Assembly: GCA_030704615.1 (NCBI GenBank) | Contig: CM060734.1 | Span: 18,602,001 to 18,662,000 of the forward strand | Origin: Takakia lepidozioides | Taxonomy: Eukaryota; Streptophyta; Takakiopsida; Takakiales; Takakiaceae | Reading direction: 5' to 3' | DNA length: 60,000 nt | Shown here: positions 33,890 to 46,074 of the stretch, piece after piece | Layout of the letters: every line of letters starts with the position of its first letter | Position numbering within the stretch: position 1 is the stretch's first letter | Position numbers and translations under genes: made by a program | The notes under the pieces: generated by a model | Database searches by the model: none | Seen by the model: only the letters and a program-made list of their open reading frames with translations | What the model was told of the DNA's origin: nothing

Positions 33890-36491
33890 TAACACTGTCC
33901 ACCACAGCAGGAGGGGGGCCATCTGAATTGTGAAGTTGGATGACTGTTTCCACCGCAGGCTGTAACACATGACCTCCACGCGGAGGGCTACCCACGTTCT
34001 TGGAGGCAATGTTAGCCGCATCCACCAAGACAGAGATATTTGTATCCCCTGTGGGGTAGCGGGGGGCGATGCATTGCCTAATCTGAGAATAACAGGCCAC
34101 CCCTTCTTTACAGCAGTGCGTATTCTGTGGCACCCCATCCTGGCAAGAGCCACAACATCTGCAGATTTGTGCACACATTGCAACGCCTCATTCACTTCAG
34201 AGTCATTGTAATCAAGAGAGCCTGCACAAGTCCAGGTGGAGTACACTTAAGCACCTCTTCCATTTCAAAACAGTACACATAGTTACAAGTACAAAGAAGA
34301 CATTGTAAAAACAGTAACATTGCAATGACTTTCGTGCAAAGGATGGAAATTTCACATACCTGGATCCCGACCAATCCAAACCATGTCAAGATCCTCTTGT
34401 TACTTCAAGGCAGCTCTGAAATCTTGGAGGGCCTTATCAACACCCTGTCCTGGCAGTCCCACCCCACACCACAAGACCTCAAATGAAGCAAGCTTACAAA
34501 TGGCAAGGACCTGTGCAGCCCTGTATGCGACTCCTTGCATGAAGTCATTCATGGAATCCAATACACGCACCCGATCCTCTTCCTGCCGTCGACAAGTGCA
34601 TGTGCACTTTCGAGCACCCTCCACTTGACCTCCTCGTAGGGGGGCATGCCACCATACAGTAGCTATCCAAATGACATGAAATTCGCTGCAGCATTTCTGA
34701 TCGCAGTCTTACCCTCGCTGGTGTACAGGAGTTGCTTAAGGAGTACATGCAACCCTAAGTTTCTGGGTGTGGACAGGGGAGTAGACGCATCAACGTGGCA
34801 CATCCAAATCAAGCGCAAAACCCACATGAAAGGGGGCACATAGGGGCACTCAAACGGGTTTGTTGATGACAAGATGAGCCTGTGGGCTTCTTGTTTCAAA
34901 TGATTGAAAATATTAGGCATCTGTGGGAACTCACCCATCTTGATAATTCTGAACAAGGGCGACCAGCCCCATTTAGCCTCGTGTAAGTCATCATGTATTA
35001 CCCTCTCCCATTTGGCCATGCCAGCCTCCACATATTGATGTTTTTGAACCTCCAATGCAGCCAGATCTTCACTTCGTAATCATTGAGAGCAGCCCTGTAT
35101 TTGTTGTATTCGACAACAGCCACGCATTCACCGTACCGGCTTGCATGGTCGGGAGTGAAACCAGGACGTTTGGCAAACAAATTTAATGTCTTCTTCAAAA
35201 GCTCCGTAAGCTCAGGGGGCGGTCCACCATGCTGCGACCACAGTCATGCGTCAGGAAGAACCCCACATTAGCATACAATGGAACACAACGAATGACAGTG
35301 AAGGATAAAAAGTATGCACCGGACAACAATATGCCATGGATGCACACCAAATGCTTCATGTCCAATTACAAGTAATACAATATAATGAAAACAATCACAA
35401 TTCCCTCATTCTTTGTACACCTGTTCAAAGTGAGAATGCATGGAGGTTCCAGTATCATTGAAGTCACCACCATTCCAAACATGTGGGTAGAAGAGGCATG
35501 GCGCAGTGAAATGAATGCATGGGATATAGTTGCAACACAAGCATCTATCCACAAGCATGACAAAAAATGATTGCAAGTAAAATTATTGAGGGTCAGAAGG
35601 AGACTTACCATGAATTTCATAAACCATCTACCGTAGGCAGCACCCATCATACTGTCAGCGAATTCAGGGGTCCCCGCAAGGTCCACAAGTCTCTGATAAA
35701 ATTCAGGGTCGTCCGGCGAAGCGAACTAAGGAGGCAACAGATTGAAGTCCATGAGGTAGCTAAGGCCTGGCCGTGAAACATGAACGGGTTTGGGTGGAAG
35801 AGCAACATCAGACCTTAATCTCAAAGAAGCTGCCTCAAATGCCTTTGTGCCCTCGTCTCTACTGAGATCCCTAAGGCAATTTTTGTTAAACAAATCTTCT
35901 GGAGTTGGAGGGACGGTATGGTGATTGTTGGATTTCCCATTATTTTTTATGGGTCCGTCCCCCGCAGGTGTCGTCTGTTTTTCTGGCTGGACCACTTTCT
36001 CCTCTGCAATGTTGCACTGCCCTGGCGCCACAGACTGTCCCTCATTCTTTTGTAGACGCAAGCCCTTCTTCCGCAGCTTCAATGGTGGCATGTCTGCGAA
36101 TTCCTCATCACCGCTGTCAAGCAGCTCCACAGCCGTATCGCCCTTATCCACGTCCACATTTGCGGACGGGAGTTTTTTCGAGGCGCCAGACAGTGCTTGG
36201 TGAGAACAGCCTCATAGACCGCCCTCTGGGCCACCTCAAAAACATGGTACATTTTGAGTTTAGGGGCACCCTTGTACTAACGAGCATCATATCCGTTTAT
36301 CCTGTGAATGTTTAGTTTCTTTTTGTCTTTATAGATCTATGCAGAAAAATGCATTTTAAGGGCTTATTACAATCGGGTTCCTCAACCCTTGCCTTCGTGT
36401 GGGCCTCGCAGATCAATTCCTCCCACTCATCGTCTTCGTACTCCTCGTGGTATACCCGGTGGGCTTCCACCATGGTCGATTTTTTGACCAT
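33890..36491 (-). pseudogene. Degenerate multi-exon gene of unknown family
   Basis: Reading the minus strand gives MVKKSTMVEAHRVYHEEYED (from 36491), then KMYHVFEVAQRAVYEAVLTKH, an acidic segment DVDKGDTAVELLDSGDEEF, then FASPDDPEFYQRLVDLAGTP and GRWFMKFM ending at a GTAAGT donor (35609). A CAG acceptor at 35232 follows, then HGGPPPELTELLKKTLNLFA, and KWERVIHDDLHEAKWGWSPLF in a shifted frame. A Cys-rich stretch (CRCCGSCQDG...HCC) lies at 34178-34080. In-frame TAG near 35727 and frame breaks near 36180 and 35060 show decay. I recognise no family. Its tail-to-tail arrangement with the MULE relic raises the possibility that it is an accessory ORF of the same element. Confidence 0.45.
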
Positions 36492-37689
36492 ATCGCAAGA
36501 GCAATTGGAGCGCCTCCATCCACTCTATCGCAGAGAATGGTCAAAAGCGAGCTCCTAAAAGTAAACGGGATTCGGAGTGTGGAAGCAAAAATTTGGGAGT
36601 GACGCAAGAAATCGACAGGGAAAACAAAATGCACTACAAGCTCGTGCAACAGTGCTGCAAGAAAAAAGACAGTATGTACAGTGAAACCCTAAAGCAAAAA
36701 CGAGGAAGGATTTCAACCTCCCCGCCACCGCGCCAATGCCATACAAACTACCAGAGAATCTGAAGAGAAGGCCAATAACTGCAAGGACAGCAGGAAAGGA
36801 TAACAATAAAATCTCTGAATGCGCACACTCGGAAGGCTGCTTCGTTTAACCCGGGAAAGGTGTGCAGCAGAAACATGGGGGACAGGAGAGCAACTACTTA
36901 CGGTGGTGACACCAACCTGTGAAATCCTTTCCATGGAGGGAACGTCTCACTTGTTTCTCCAGATTCTCCTCCACAGACTGAGGGCATGGTCGATATGAAG
37001 AATACAGAACCGTTCAAGCGACATGAATAGTGCCACAAAACGAGTGGATGTGAATAGTGAAGAGTGAAGCAAAACGTCTCGCATGCGAAGCATCCCCTTC
37101 CGCATGACTGCACGCACTTGTCAACCCCATGGGAAAGTCCCAGGGACAACTGAATGTCTATGCTATGATTGCGCTCTAGGACGGTGCGTAGGTGCGTCTA
37201 TGAAGAGGCATTCATGGGGCATGCATGATGGATGTCTACAGCACTGTAATACAGATCGGGGATGTATGATGGTGAGAATGTATGACGGTGTTTTCGCGAG
37301 CAATAGACCCGGCGTGGGGGCGGGGGGTGGAGGGATTGGGGGGCAACAGGCGCAGCGGCACCGCGAGGGGGGTGCGAGGCGGAGGGTGAGGGTGGGGCCA
37401 CGCAGGCAGGCCCGCTGAGGGAGCATTGAACTCCCATGCCTCTTTTATCACTTGCCAGACTCAAACACACAGACATGCATGGCAATAGGAACTTGTGTGG
37501 ACTTGTTTGAAAGACCAGCCTTTTCTTAGTTAGAAAAATGGTTGCATAACCAATTGTCATTCAACATACTTTTCTTGGCAGTTACAAAAATCACCCAGTG
37601 GTATAATCATGTGCAATTCTATCCAAAGTTGGTCACAAATACTGATAGGTCGGTCTCAAGAGACAAGGATCAAATCACAAATAACCTGA
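36492..37689. other. No gene recognised upstream of the HSP70 3' end
   Basis: Short overlapping frames only. A G-rich tract lies at 37310-37390. The 3' UTR of HSP70 must lie below 37690. Confidence 0.35.
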
Positions 37690-39841
37690 CTAATCAACCT
37701 CCTCAATTGTTGGGCCCGCTCCAGCACCTCCTGAAGGTCCATTTTCAGCACCTCCATAGGAATGAATGTCAGGACCACCTGCACCGCCTTGATACATGCG
37801 AGCAATAATAGGGTTGCAAATTTGTTCGAGCTCTTTCATCTTGTCGTCAAGTTCATCAGCCTCAGCCAGTTGGTTGTGATCAAGCCATTGAACAGCCTGA
37901 TCTACAGCATCTTCTATCTTCTTCCTGTCAGCAGGGTCAAGTTTGGCTGCGATCTTATCGTCCTTGATGGAGTTGCGCATGTTGTAGGCATAGTTTTCCA
38001 GAGCATTTTTAGACTCGATCTTCTTCTTGTGCTCCTCATCTTCTGTCTTGTATTTCTCAGCATCTTGCACCATCTTCTCAATTTCGTCCTTGCTCAACCT
38101 GCCCTTGTCGTTGGTGATGGTAATCTTGTTTTTCTGTCCGGTGGTCTTGTCCTCAGCTGACACATTGAGGATGCCATTGGCGTCAATATCGAAGCACACA
38201 GTGATTTGAGGAACACCTCTGGGCGCAGGGGGGATACCAGACAGCTCGAACTTCCCTAACAAATTGTTGTCTCGCGTCCTAGATCTCTCTCCTTCGTAAA
38301 CTTGGATCAAAACACCAGGTTGATTGTCTGAGTACGTAGAGAAGACCTGCTCCTTCTTGGTGGGGACGGTAGTATTCCTGGGAATCAGAACAGTCATTAC
38401 TCCTCCTGCCGTCTCCAACCCCAACGAGAGAGGGGCCACATCCAACAAAAGCAGGTCCTGCACCTTCTCACTGCCCTCACCACTAAGGATCGCGGCCTGT
38501 ACTGCAGCACCATAGGCAACCGCCTCATCGGGATTGATGATCTTGCATAGCTCCTTCCCGTTGAAAAAATCTTGCAGAAGCTGTTGTACCTTGGGAATGC
38601 GAGTAGAACCCCCAACCAGAACAACATCATGGATACTACCTTTGTCGATCTTGGCATCCCTCAGACACTCCTCCACAGGTTCCATACACTTCCTGAACAT
38701 GTCCATGTTCAGCTCCTCGAATCTGGCCCTGGTTATCGTCGAGTAGAAGTCGATGCCTTCGTACAACGAATCAATCTCTATTGTGGTCTGAGCAGTGGAA
38801 GAAAGCGTCCTCTTCGCTCTCTCACAGGAGGTTCTTAATCTTCTAAGAGCTCTGGCATTTCCAGAAATGTCCTTCTTGTACTTCCTCTTGAACTCCAAAA
38901 CAAAGTGATTCACCATGCGGTTGTCGAAGTCCTCCCCTCCCAAGTGCGTATCTCCAGCAGTCGCCTTGACCTCAAATATACCCTCCTCAATTGTGAGAAT
39001 AGAGACATCAAAAGTACCACCTCCCAGATCAAAGATCAACACGTTCTTCTCCCCAACGCTGGTCGCCTTCTTGTCCAGGCCATAAGCAATGGCGGCAGCC
39101 GTGGGCTCGTTGATTATTCTCATCACATTCAGCCCAGATATGGCCCCGGCATCCTTTGTGGCCTGTCTTTGGGAATCGTTGAAGTAAGCAGGAACTGTCA
39201 CAACGGCGTTCTTCACAGTGGTGCCCAAGAAAGCCTCAGCTATCTCCTTCATTTTAATCAAAACCATAGACGAAATTTCTTCCGCAGCAAACTGCTTATC
39301 CTCTCCCTTGTAGGTAACTGTGATCATTGGCTTTTCAGCTGGTCCAGCGGTCACCTTGAATGGCCAAAGCTTAATATCACTCTGAACAGAAGGGTCTGAA
39401 TACCGCCTTCCTATCAAACGCTTGGCATCTGCAAGAGAGTACAAGATTACTTCAGTACGCACATCACTTTCTGACCAACCAACGCAGATTAAAGGTTCTC
39501 GATGACCACAACAGTTGTTCCTCTACATCGCGAATGATTGAAACAAGAGAAACAATTTAAAAAACAGTAGCAGGAAAATCTGAGAACTCTTGGGAAGAGA
39601 ACCAGAAAACTTCATCGATGCACTTACCGAAAACCGTGTTAGTGGGGTTCATGGCCACTTGATTCTTAGCAGCATCTCCGATGAGACGCTCGGTGTCCGT
39701 AAAAGCGACATAGGATGGTGTAGTTCTGTTCCCCTGATCGTTTGCAATGATCTCCACACGGTCATGTTGCCACACTCCAACGCACGAGTAAGTCGTTCCC
39801 AAATCGATACCGATGGCAGGCCCTTCACTCTTGGCAGCCAT
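37690..39841 (-). CDS. HSP70: Cytosolic HSP70 chaperone
   Basis: Exons 39841-39628 and 39428-37690 join in phase 1 (G|AT, Asp) to give 650 residues, the usual cytosolic HSP70 length. All three family signatures are present: [10 protein letters not shown] near residue 10, [14 protein letters not shown] near 200 and [14 protein letters not shown] near 335. The protein ends GPTIEEVD, the EEVD tail that binds TPR co-chaperones and marks the cytosolic/nuclear form. The start [11 protein letters not shown] was chosen over an upstream MLVD because it gives the standard N-terminus. The single intron at the NTVF-G|DAKRLIG position is the one known from plant HSC70/HSP70 genes. No defect is seen, so it should be functional. 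Confidence 0.95.
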
Positions 39842-40099
39842 ATCCACAAGCACTCACTAGATCAACCTCTCTCAAAACCGAAAACAACCAACAAATCTGT
39901 AACACTCAACTCGGATCCCACAAAATATCGGACTATCTCACAACCGCCCAATCAGGCAATGCACTATACTCACAGACGAGCTCAACAATCGCAGCAATCG
40001 CAGAGACTTGAAGGCAGAATGAAGGAGAGGCAGATCGTAACCACCTTTGAAGTCCTGCGGGGAAGACTCTGAAAACTACCCGTTGCCTGAACTACTCTC

Positions 40100-40112
40100 T
40101 TCTGGACTCTTC
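40100..40112 (-). promoter_or_regulatory. Imperfect heat-shock element upstream of HSP70
   Basis: TTCTGGACTCTTC has three units at exact five-base spacing (TTC, GAC instead of GAA, TTC), about 260 bp upstream of the HSP70 ATG. One unit deviates from the consensus, so regulation by heat-shock factors is only suggested. Confidence 0.3.
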
Positions 40113-40868
40113 CACACCCAAGGCATCCAACGTTCCACCTCTCTCCACCCGCATCTAGACCGTTCGAATTCTGGCCGAGCATTTTTAATTTAATTATACA
40201 CACATTCAGTTAAGCTGATTGGATGAAACAGAGTATGATCCAATTACTTATGACCGTTCAATCGTCTACTACACCGAACAACTACTCACCGTTGTGGTTG
40301 ACAAGATGGATGGTTCAGATAATTCCGTTATTTCGAGGTTACTTACTTTCTGATTGACAATTACGCATCTGCACGTGCCAAACCCGCCTACGCCACCTGT
40401 TGCACCACGTGGCAGCGCCGCCAGCTAATCTGGCCTATAGCCCATAACCCTGGCCGAAACCGAGTTATGGATGATCTTGGGATGAAGTTTGGATGTATGA
40501 GCTCGTAGATGTGGTCTATACCGGTGTTGGCCGGTTATAAGAATTTTCCATATCCGGCAGTTCAGGTTACTTCAATATTTTTGGGATGGACACACTCCAT
40601 GGTTATGTATAAGGGTTTTTTTTTTTTTTTTAGTATATCCACCGGTTATCTATTTTACAAAATTCTTCAAATTTTGACGGTTATGAATATGACGGTTAGG
40701 GTGTCCTAAAATTGGCGGATATATATGCCATTGGCGGTTATATATAATATATTGAATAGGGTATTTCTCAATTCACACATGACATCCCTAGGGGCTCCGG
40801 GTGCAGCAGTTGTGTGTGCATGACGTCCTATAACTGCGTCCACCAGCCTCGGGAAAGGCCATGGGTAT

Positions 40869-41206
40869 GTGGCGTCGGAGTCAGCCACATCGGCATCAGA
40901 ACAGGAAGATCTGAACTTTAAAATCATGAAGTCAGACGCACGGAAGGTGGCGGAAACTGTACTCAGGGAGGAAGAGGATACCCATCCCAAGGAGAAGGAG
41001 GTAGCATTTGCAGAGACCGAATCTCCGGCAGTCCGGCCAACCATTTCTCGGCCACTTTTGACATCCAGAACAAAGAGTCCGGCCAATCGACCAGTAGCAC
41101 AAGAAAGGCGACGGTGTGTCATAAATGCGGGACCGCTGGACACCTAGCAACAGAATGCCATATGAAAGACAAATACTTAGCTGCTTCTGCAGGCCAGTCT
41201 ATGTAA
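40869..41206 (+). pseudogene. Gag-like zinc-knuckle relic, left arm
   Basis: An acidic stretch (SEQEDLNFKIMKS) is followed, in a shifted frame, by CHKCGTAGHLATEC, a CCHC zinc knuckle (C-x2-C-x4-H-x4-C), ending at TAA 41204-41206. This looks like the end of an LTR-retrotransposon gag. The frame break between the two parts marks it as a relic. Confidence 0.55.
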
Positions 41207-43953
41207 TTACTCCTACCTACAGTCTGTCCTAGTCGATAGACTTGAAAGTGCTCTCAAGTCCACCGGCTCCTTGGCCTGTCTACCACCCGGATACACCTGC
41301 CCGCGTGACTTGAAGAGAGCCATGGTTATAAGCCTGCCTGCCATGGTCTTCGCCAACACCCTTTTACTAAGTTCCATTGATTTCAATTAGGATTGATAAA
41401 TTTTTGACCAGGGATCAGCGATGCGGTGTCTATTATAACCAATTCATCCACAGCTCGAGGTTGGTTTCCCTTCGATTTGTTCGAATTGTCTTCATGCCAT
41501 CTACTACAAGTTTTCTCGGCCCTTCCACAAAAACTTGGACCTGCACAACAGGCATCTTGAATGGAGAAAACCAAAGGGCCTGAAATCATCTCAATGGCAA
41601 CCAGCAGCAAAACTGATTGCTGCCCAAACCCAACTTCCATGAAGTATGTCGGAGTTATGTACGACCCGAAGGGCTTCAACTGTTGCACTCACAAATTCTG
41701 GGGTCACCTTTCCTGGCCTAAACCATGCAGCATTCTAGTAGGGTGTTAATCTATTACTTTGCTTGTTCAACCAAAGCATGAAAAAAATCTGTCAAAAATT
41801 GCATAGATTGCAGCAGGACCTACATGTTCACACAGTAGTCGTCGTCAATCTTCGCTTTGAAGGCCTTTGCTGACTTTGCTGAAAGCTTTTCATGGACTGT
41901 ATCGTACACATGCTCGCTCTAGTCATCCCCGGTCTTAGACCCCAAGGCTGCATTGATACCTCCCTGCAGCACTTAACCTTCTCTAATCAACCCCTGTAAA
42001 CAATGCCTCGCTTCAACCTGAACTCAATTGATTGAATGCAGGGACCTCCATATAAGATGCTAATGATCAACCAAACCTATGTCAATAGCATTACCTGTGC
42101 AGCAACTGTGAGTGACCTAGTAGCAAATAGCTTGGTGATACAAGCATTTTTATATCCGGACAATGACAACCCAATGGCTGCTTTCAGCCTTGCCCCTCCC
42201 AGAATTGGGTATAACGCAAAGTGAGGTTAACCTTTACAGCAACCAGCCATAACCACCAAACACAGTATTATACACCTACTGGAGTAGAAAGATATTGGAG
42301 ACATGTAACAAACAATTGAGCACGGTATGTGCACTAACAAGAGAACTTTGGTTCAAGCCAGATATGAGACCTTCACATCAAAGCTATGGTGGTCGCTGAA
42401 TTCCAAGCGCTCCACATGCAATGCACCTGCCTGCAACCCACACGCATTCATATCAAACCAGCCCAGCTGTGTGAACATAACATAGAGCAAAGGCACCTTT
42501 CCCTAAACATGCAGAGGCACCTTTCACAACTAAGGAAATAGAACAAATTGTTCATAGGACAATCCTTTCAATTTCTCTCTCTTTCCCTCACTGCACATAC
42601 ATAGAATGGGCTCTTTTACAAAAGGAAATACTGCAATCTTCCGACATTTCTTCAAACACATCCAATCAACAAGTGCATGCCAACTAGACAAATGATGCAC
42701 TTCCCAGATCAAACAGAACAATTCGCCCCCAAAAGATCAAATGTTTGACCTTGAAGATGTTGATGAGCCGGGGGATTTTGATTTTCTTAAAGACCGATTC
42801 GCCTTCCTTTTCACCTGATGTGGCAAGAACCACTAGCACCGGCAATACTCGTAAAAGGGCATGCCTTTCAGAGTAGAGTAGAACACGGTCTGACTCAAGT
42901 GACTCCAGGCAGAAAAGTATGAGGACTTGAATAATGTCCTCCACACTGTACAGTTTGAAAGATGGGTTAAGTTTCACCACTGGTTGGAGGGAGATGACAA
43001 ACAAAATCACTGGGTTCATGCCTATCAGTCCATTGTATGTAGATGACATTCCTCTTTCTTTTAACTCATTCCCACAACCGGCTGGAATCCCAATACCCGC
43101 GAAAGCATGTCAAAAGGTATGTACAAGCCATACACATTTGTTGTATTTGCTTCAAGCTAGGGCAAGGGCAGCAGTGTTGCATTCTTTCTAGTATGATATC
43201 AGTGCCACTGTATACATAACTCTCCATACCCTGTAGCTGGACTCTCCTCCCCCGAGCACAAGCACTATGGTGATGTTGGATGGACATATACCCTAGCGCA
43301 CTGAAACGCCACAACAACTCTGGAACCCCAAATGGACTCTGCCCTTTCACTCCCAGGGATGGTCAATTGAGAGTGTTGATATTGGCTTGCTTGGGCATTT
43401 CCACTTCTAAGCTAAGCGTTATTTCATTTCCAACTGGTAAGGAATAAGAAGTAAAAAAAGGATTTCCATTCACTCGAAATATTTCAGCCTGCAGGTTGAG
43501 TAGTATTGTCCATCTCGTGCTCAGGAAGATCTGCAGTGGAAAAATCCAACCAAGTGAACCCACCAACATGCTTCCATGTCAGCATGCATGTAAGAAAAAC
43601 AGAGTTGTCTTAAGATACAGATGAAGTAACAGGCTGCAGAAAAAACTTGTAATCCACATATACTGCCAAGTGTCCAACCTTGCCGCACATAACCCTGTGA
43701 TTAAACACTTCTTCACACCAGATTGATCTTGGGTTCAGATTGTGGAACCAGCAAACCATCAACCTCGGTGTCAATCTTTGCTAATCGACTGTGTTGGAGT
43801 GCCATTACAAAGTTTGCCCAGTCCTATCAGGTGCCTGACAATGACAAAGTGCTTACTCACAAATTCAAGTCTTTAGGAGGCGCTAAATCTGGCTATCATC
43901 ATTTGTGTGCCTCAAGTCTCTTACAACAAGCAGAGTCCAACCTCCTAAAGTGA

Positions 43954-44242
43954 GAATGTACTCATAAGACGGTGTTTGCCGTAGCCTTGTGGCCATAGAA
44001 CCCCAGCCCAGTTTGGGCAGAAAAAAGGGAGCAGACACTACTTTTGTGAGGGGCTCCCTCCGGAAGTATGACATACCTTGATAAAGACAATTAGTTCAAG
44101 TTTTCCTAGTATCCTCTAGAAAGCCCATCACACAAGCATCAACCTGTTGTCTGTGACCTGCCAGGCGATTAGACCCCAACAGGACCAAGCCTTTAGGCCC
44201 AACCTCAAGATTTTCAAAGTTGGTGAACAGAAGTGAGGGGGA
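43954..44242 (-). mobile_element. Divergent LINE 3' fragment, left arm
   Basis: The minus strand carries the C-terminal region (FTNFESLE-related), the GATGCTTGTGTGATGGGCTT block and the tail ending CTTATGAGTACATTCTC. It is a more diverged subfamily than the copies at 4-25 kb: the tail has GGAGGGAGCCCCTC where the others have GTCAGCCCCTGAC. Confidence 0.75.
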
Positions 44243-44961
44243 ACAATGTTGTCTGGGCTGAAAGAGAGAGGGAGGGAGAGAGAGTACACCTGGAGATCAT
44301 CAAGTTCTTTCCTCATCACATCAGTGTCAGGCCATTGTGCATTGACTTGAGTGAACGTTCTGTCACGAAGCCACCACACACATGAGCAGACATATATACT
44401 AGTATGCAGAATCTTTGGTTGTGTAACAACAACATCTAAGCAACAGATTGAAGATTTCAAGCTTGGATTGTATGTGTAGCTGAAACTTTTGCTAATCAAT
44501 ATATATACTACGATCTGTGCACCGCAAAATCTCTATAGCAACAATAAACATAATCCCTGCACCTATGTTCACCAACATTCCTAATTTCCAGGCTGACCCT
44601 AAAGTCCTGGCCCTGCCTAGGTCCATTACAGCCCAATCTAAGCTTTTCTTGAAGTCAACAACTTATGCAACCTCCTTACCTGCAACCCAACCCTATTACT
44701 TATAGGATTCCCTTCCATTAAATTGACAGCCACAACCCACCTGGGGTAGCCAAGACAAAGATGTATCGAGTAGCAATAAACCAACCTCTTGGTTCCGCAA
44801 TGACATAAATAGTCTCATGAGGCAATCAATTGAGAAAGACATAATTACGATGCACTTCAACTATTATAATTCATTGTCATCTCTACATGTTCTAATCTAC
44901 AATTGTCCAATGAAAGAGTAGCCTACAACGTGGCTACTATTACATTGACCATGGATAGACC

Positions 44962-45959
44962 TTAGTGATCTACATCTGTTTGCAATTCCTCAAACAAACC
45001 AGCCTCTTCTAAGATGACATAGTTGTCATCGGCTAGGGTTGCCTCGGCCTCCATGAAGTCCTTAAAATCGCAAGTGGACATACAATTTTGGCGAGGATCA
45101 GCTGACCAATTTTTGATCACCATAACCATTTGATCAAGATTCTCAACTTGCAAACGACATCGTTTGAGTGCTGTCAAAACCCCAGCAATGCTAAAAATTC
45201 TTTCAGTCTCAATTTGAGAACCTGGGATGCCAAGGATTTGTTTTGCTAAAAATCCAACATTTGGAAATTGGTTTTCATGGCTCTCCACCATGCTAGAGGA
45301 TCGGTGCACGCATTGGGCTGAATTGACAAGCGTCGGAACAAGTTCAATTTCCCTTTCACAAGCGCTTTTGAGGACTCCTCATTTGTCGCCTTTGAACCAA
45401 ACATCATGTTGTCTTCAACGACATCAACATGAGCCATCTCTGCCCCAGATGAGCCTTGTGCCATCGATGAAGTTGTTGCAGGGTTTAAGAATGCAAAACA
45501 AACCATTAATAAAGGATCAACAATGTTCACATCATACTGAGAGACTAATGCAATAGTAGAACCTCGACCAGCATACTCAATTACACACCTTAAATTCTTG
45601 AAGCGGGGATCTAACATGATAGCGAGCATATTGTGAGATTGCTTATTATCAAATAGCACAAGAAATCTGAGAAGCGGCTCAAGTACATAAATTACTTGTT
45701 GTCGCATCCTACTATGAAGAATAAGAAGCTCTGCCTCAAACACATCTGGAGGCTCAGTCTCATCCTCAACTCGAACAATCTCAGCTCGCATGTTCACACA
45801 CACAGTCATAGCCGTAGTGAGGGCGTCAGATAGGAGCCAATGTCCACGTGATTGATTCAACACACAAGCTGTTACCACTGGGTTCAGGATAGATGTAATT
45901 GCTTCTGTAATCGCCCAAACTTGAGGTTTTGGAACTCGTTGTTGCAAAGCAAGTGACAC
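44962..45959 (-). pseudogene. hAT transposase 3' half, left arm
   Basis: The minus strand encodes SLALQQRVPKPQVWAITEAI through MLAIMLDPRFKNLRCVIEY, and after a one-base frame change near 45290, QFPNVGFLAKQILGIPGSQI, ETERIFSIAG and LKRCRLQVENLDQM, the hAT C-terminal dimerisation domain. The stop is at 44962. Upstream coding is absent because the arm ends at 45997. This copy keeps the frame at places where the right-arm copy has lost it. Confidence 0.85.
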
Positions 45960-46074
45960 TTGCCGACCATAACATATAATGATCGCTTGCTTGAACTAAT
46001 CAAAACGCCTTATCTTTCAAGCTGGTTTTTGGAAACCGCATAATCGGTATAGCGTTTGTTGGGGATTCTTTGCT

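Larger units (their letters stand above)
40522..45997 (+). repeat. Left arm of giant inverted repeat
   Basis: This is the reverse complement of 47178-52314. Mirror positions sum to 93,167 over 42.5-44.7 kb and to about 92,840 further out, because the left arm holds ~326 extra bp near 42075-42400. Many open frames 60-123 codons long are identical at protein level between arms. Confidence 0.95.

Noticed and set aside
37310-37430. Pro-rich frame and G-rich tract as a small gene or G-quadruplex control element
   Set aside because: Compositional bias explains both; no coding evidence and no clear link to HSP70.
38905-39399. 164-codon plus-strand frame opposite HSP70
   Set aside because: Antisense shadow of a conserved coding exon.
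42684-43049. 121-codon frame (mirrored at 50117-50482) as a gene
   Set aside because: It is identical in both arms, but only because the arms are near-identical. It has no family motif, and the overlapping frames are equally open.
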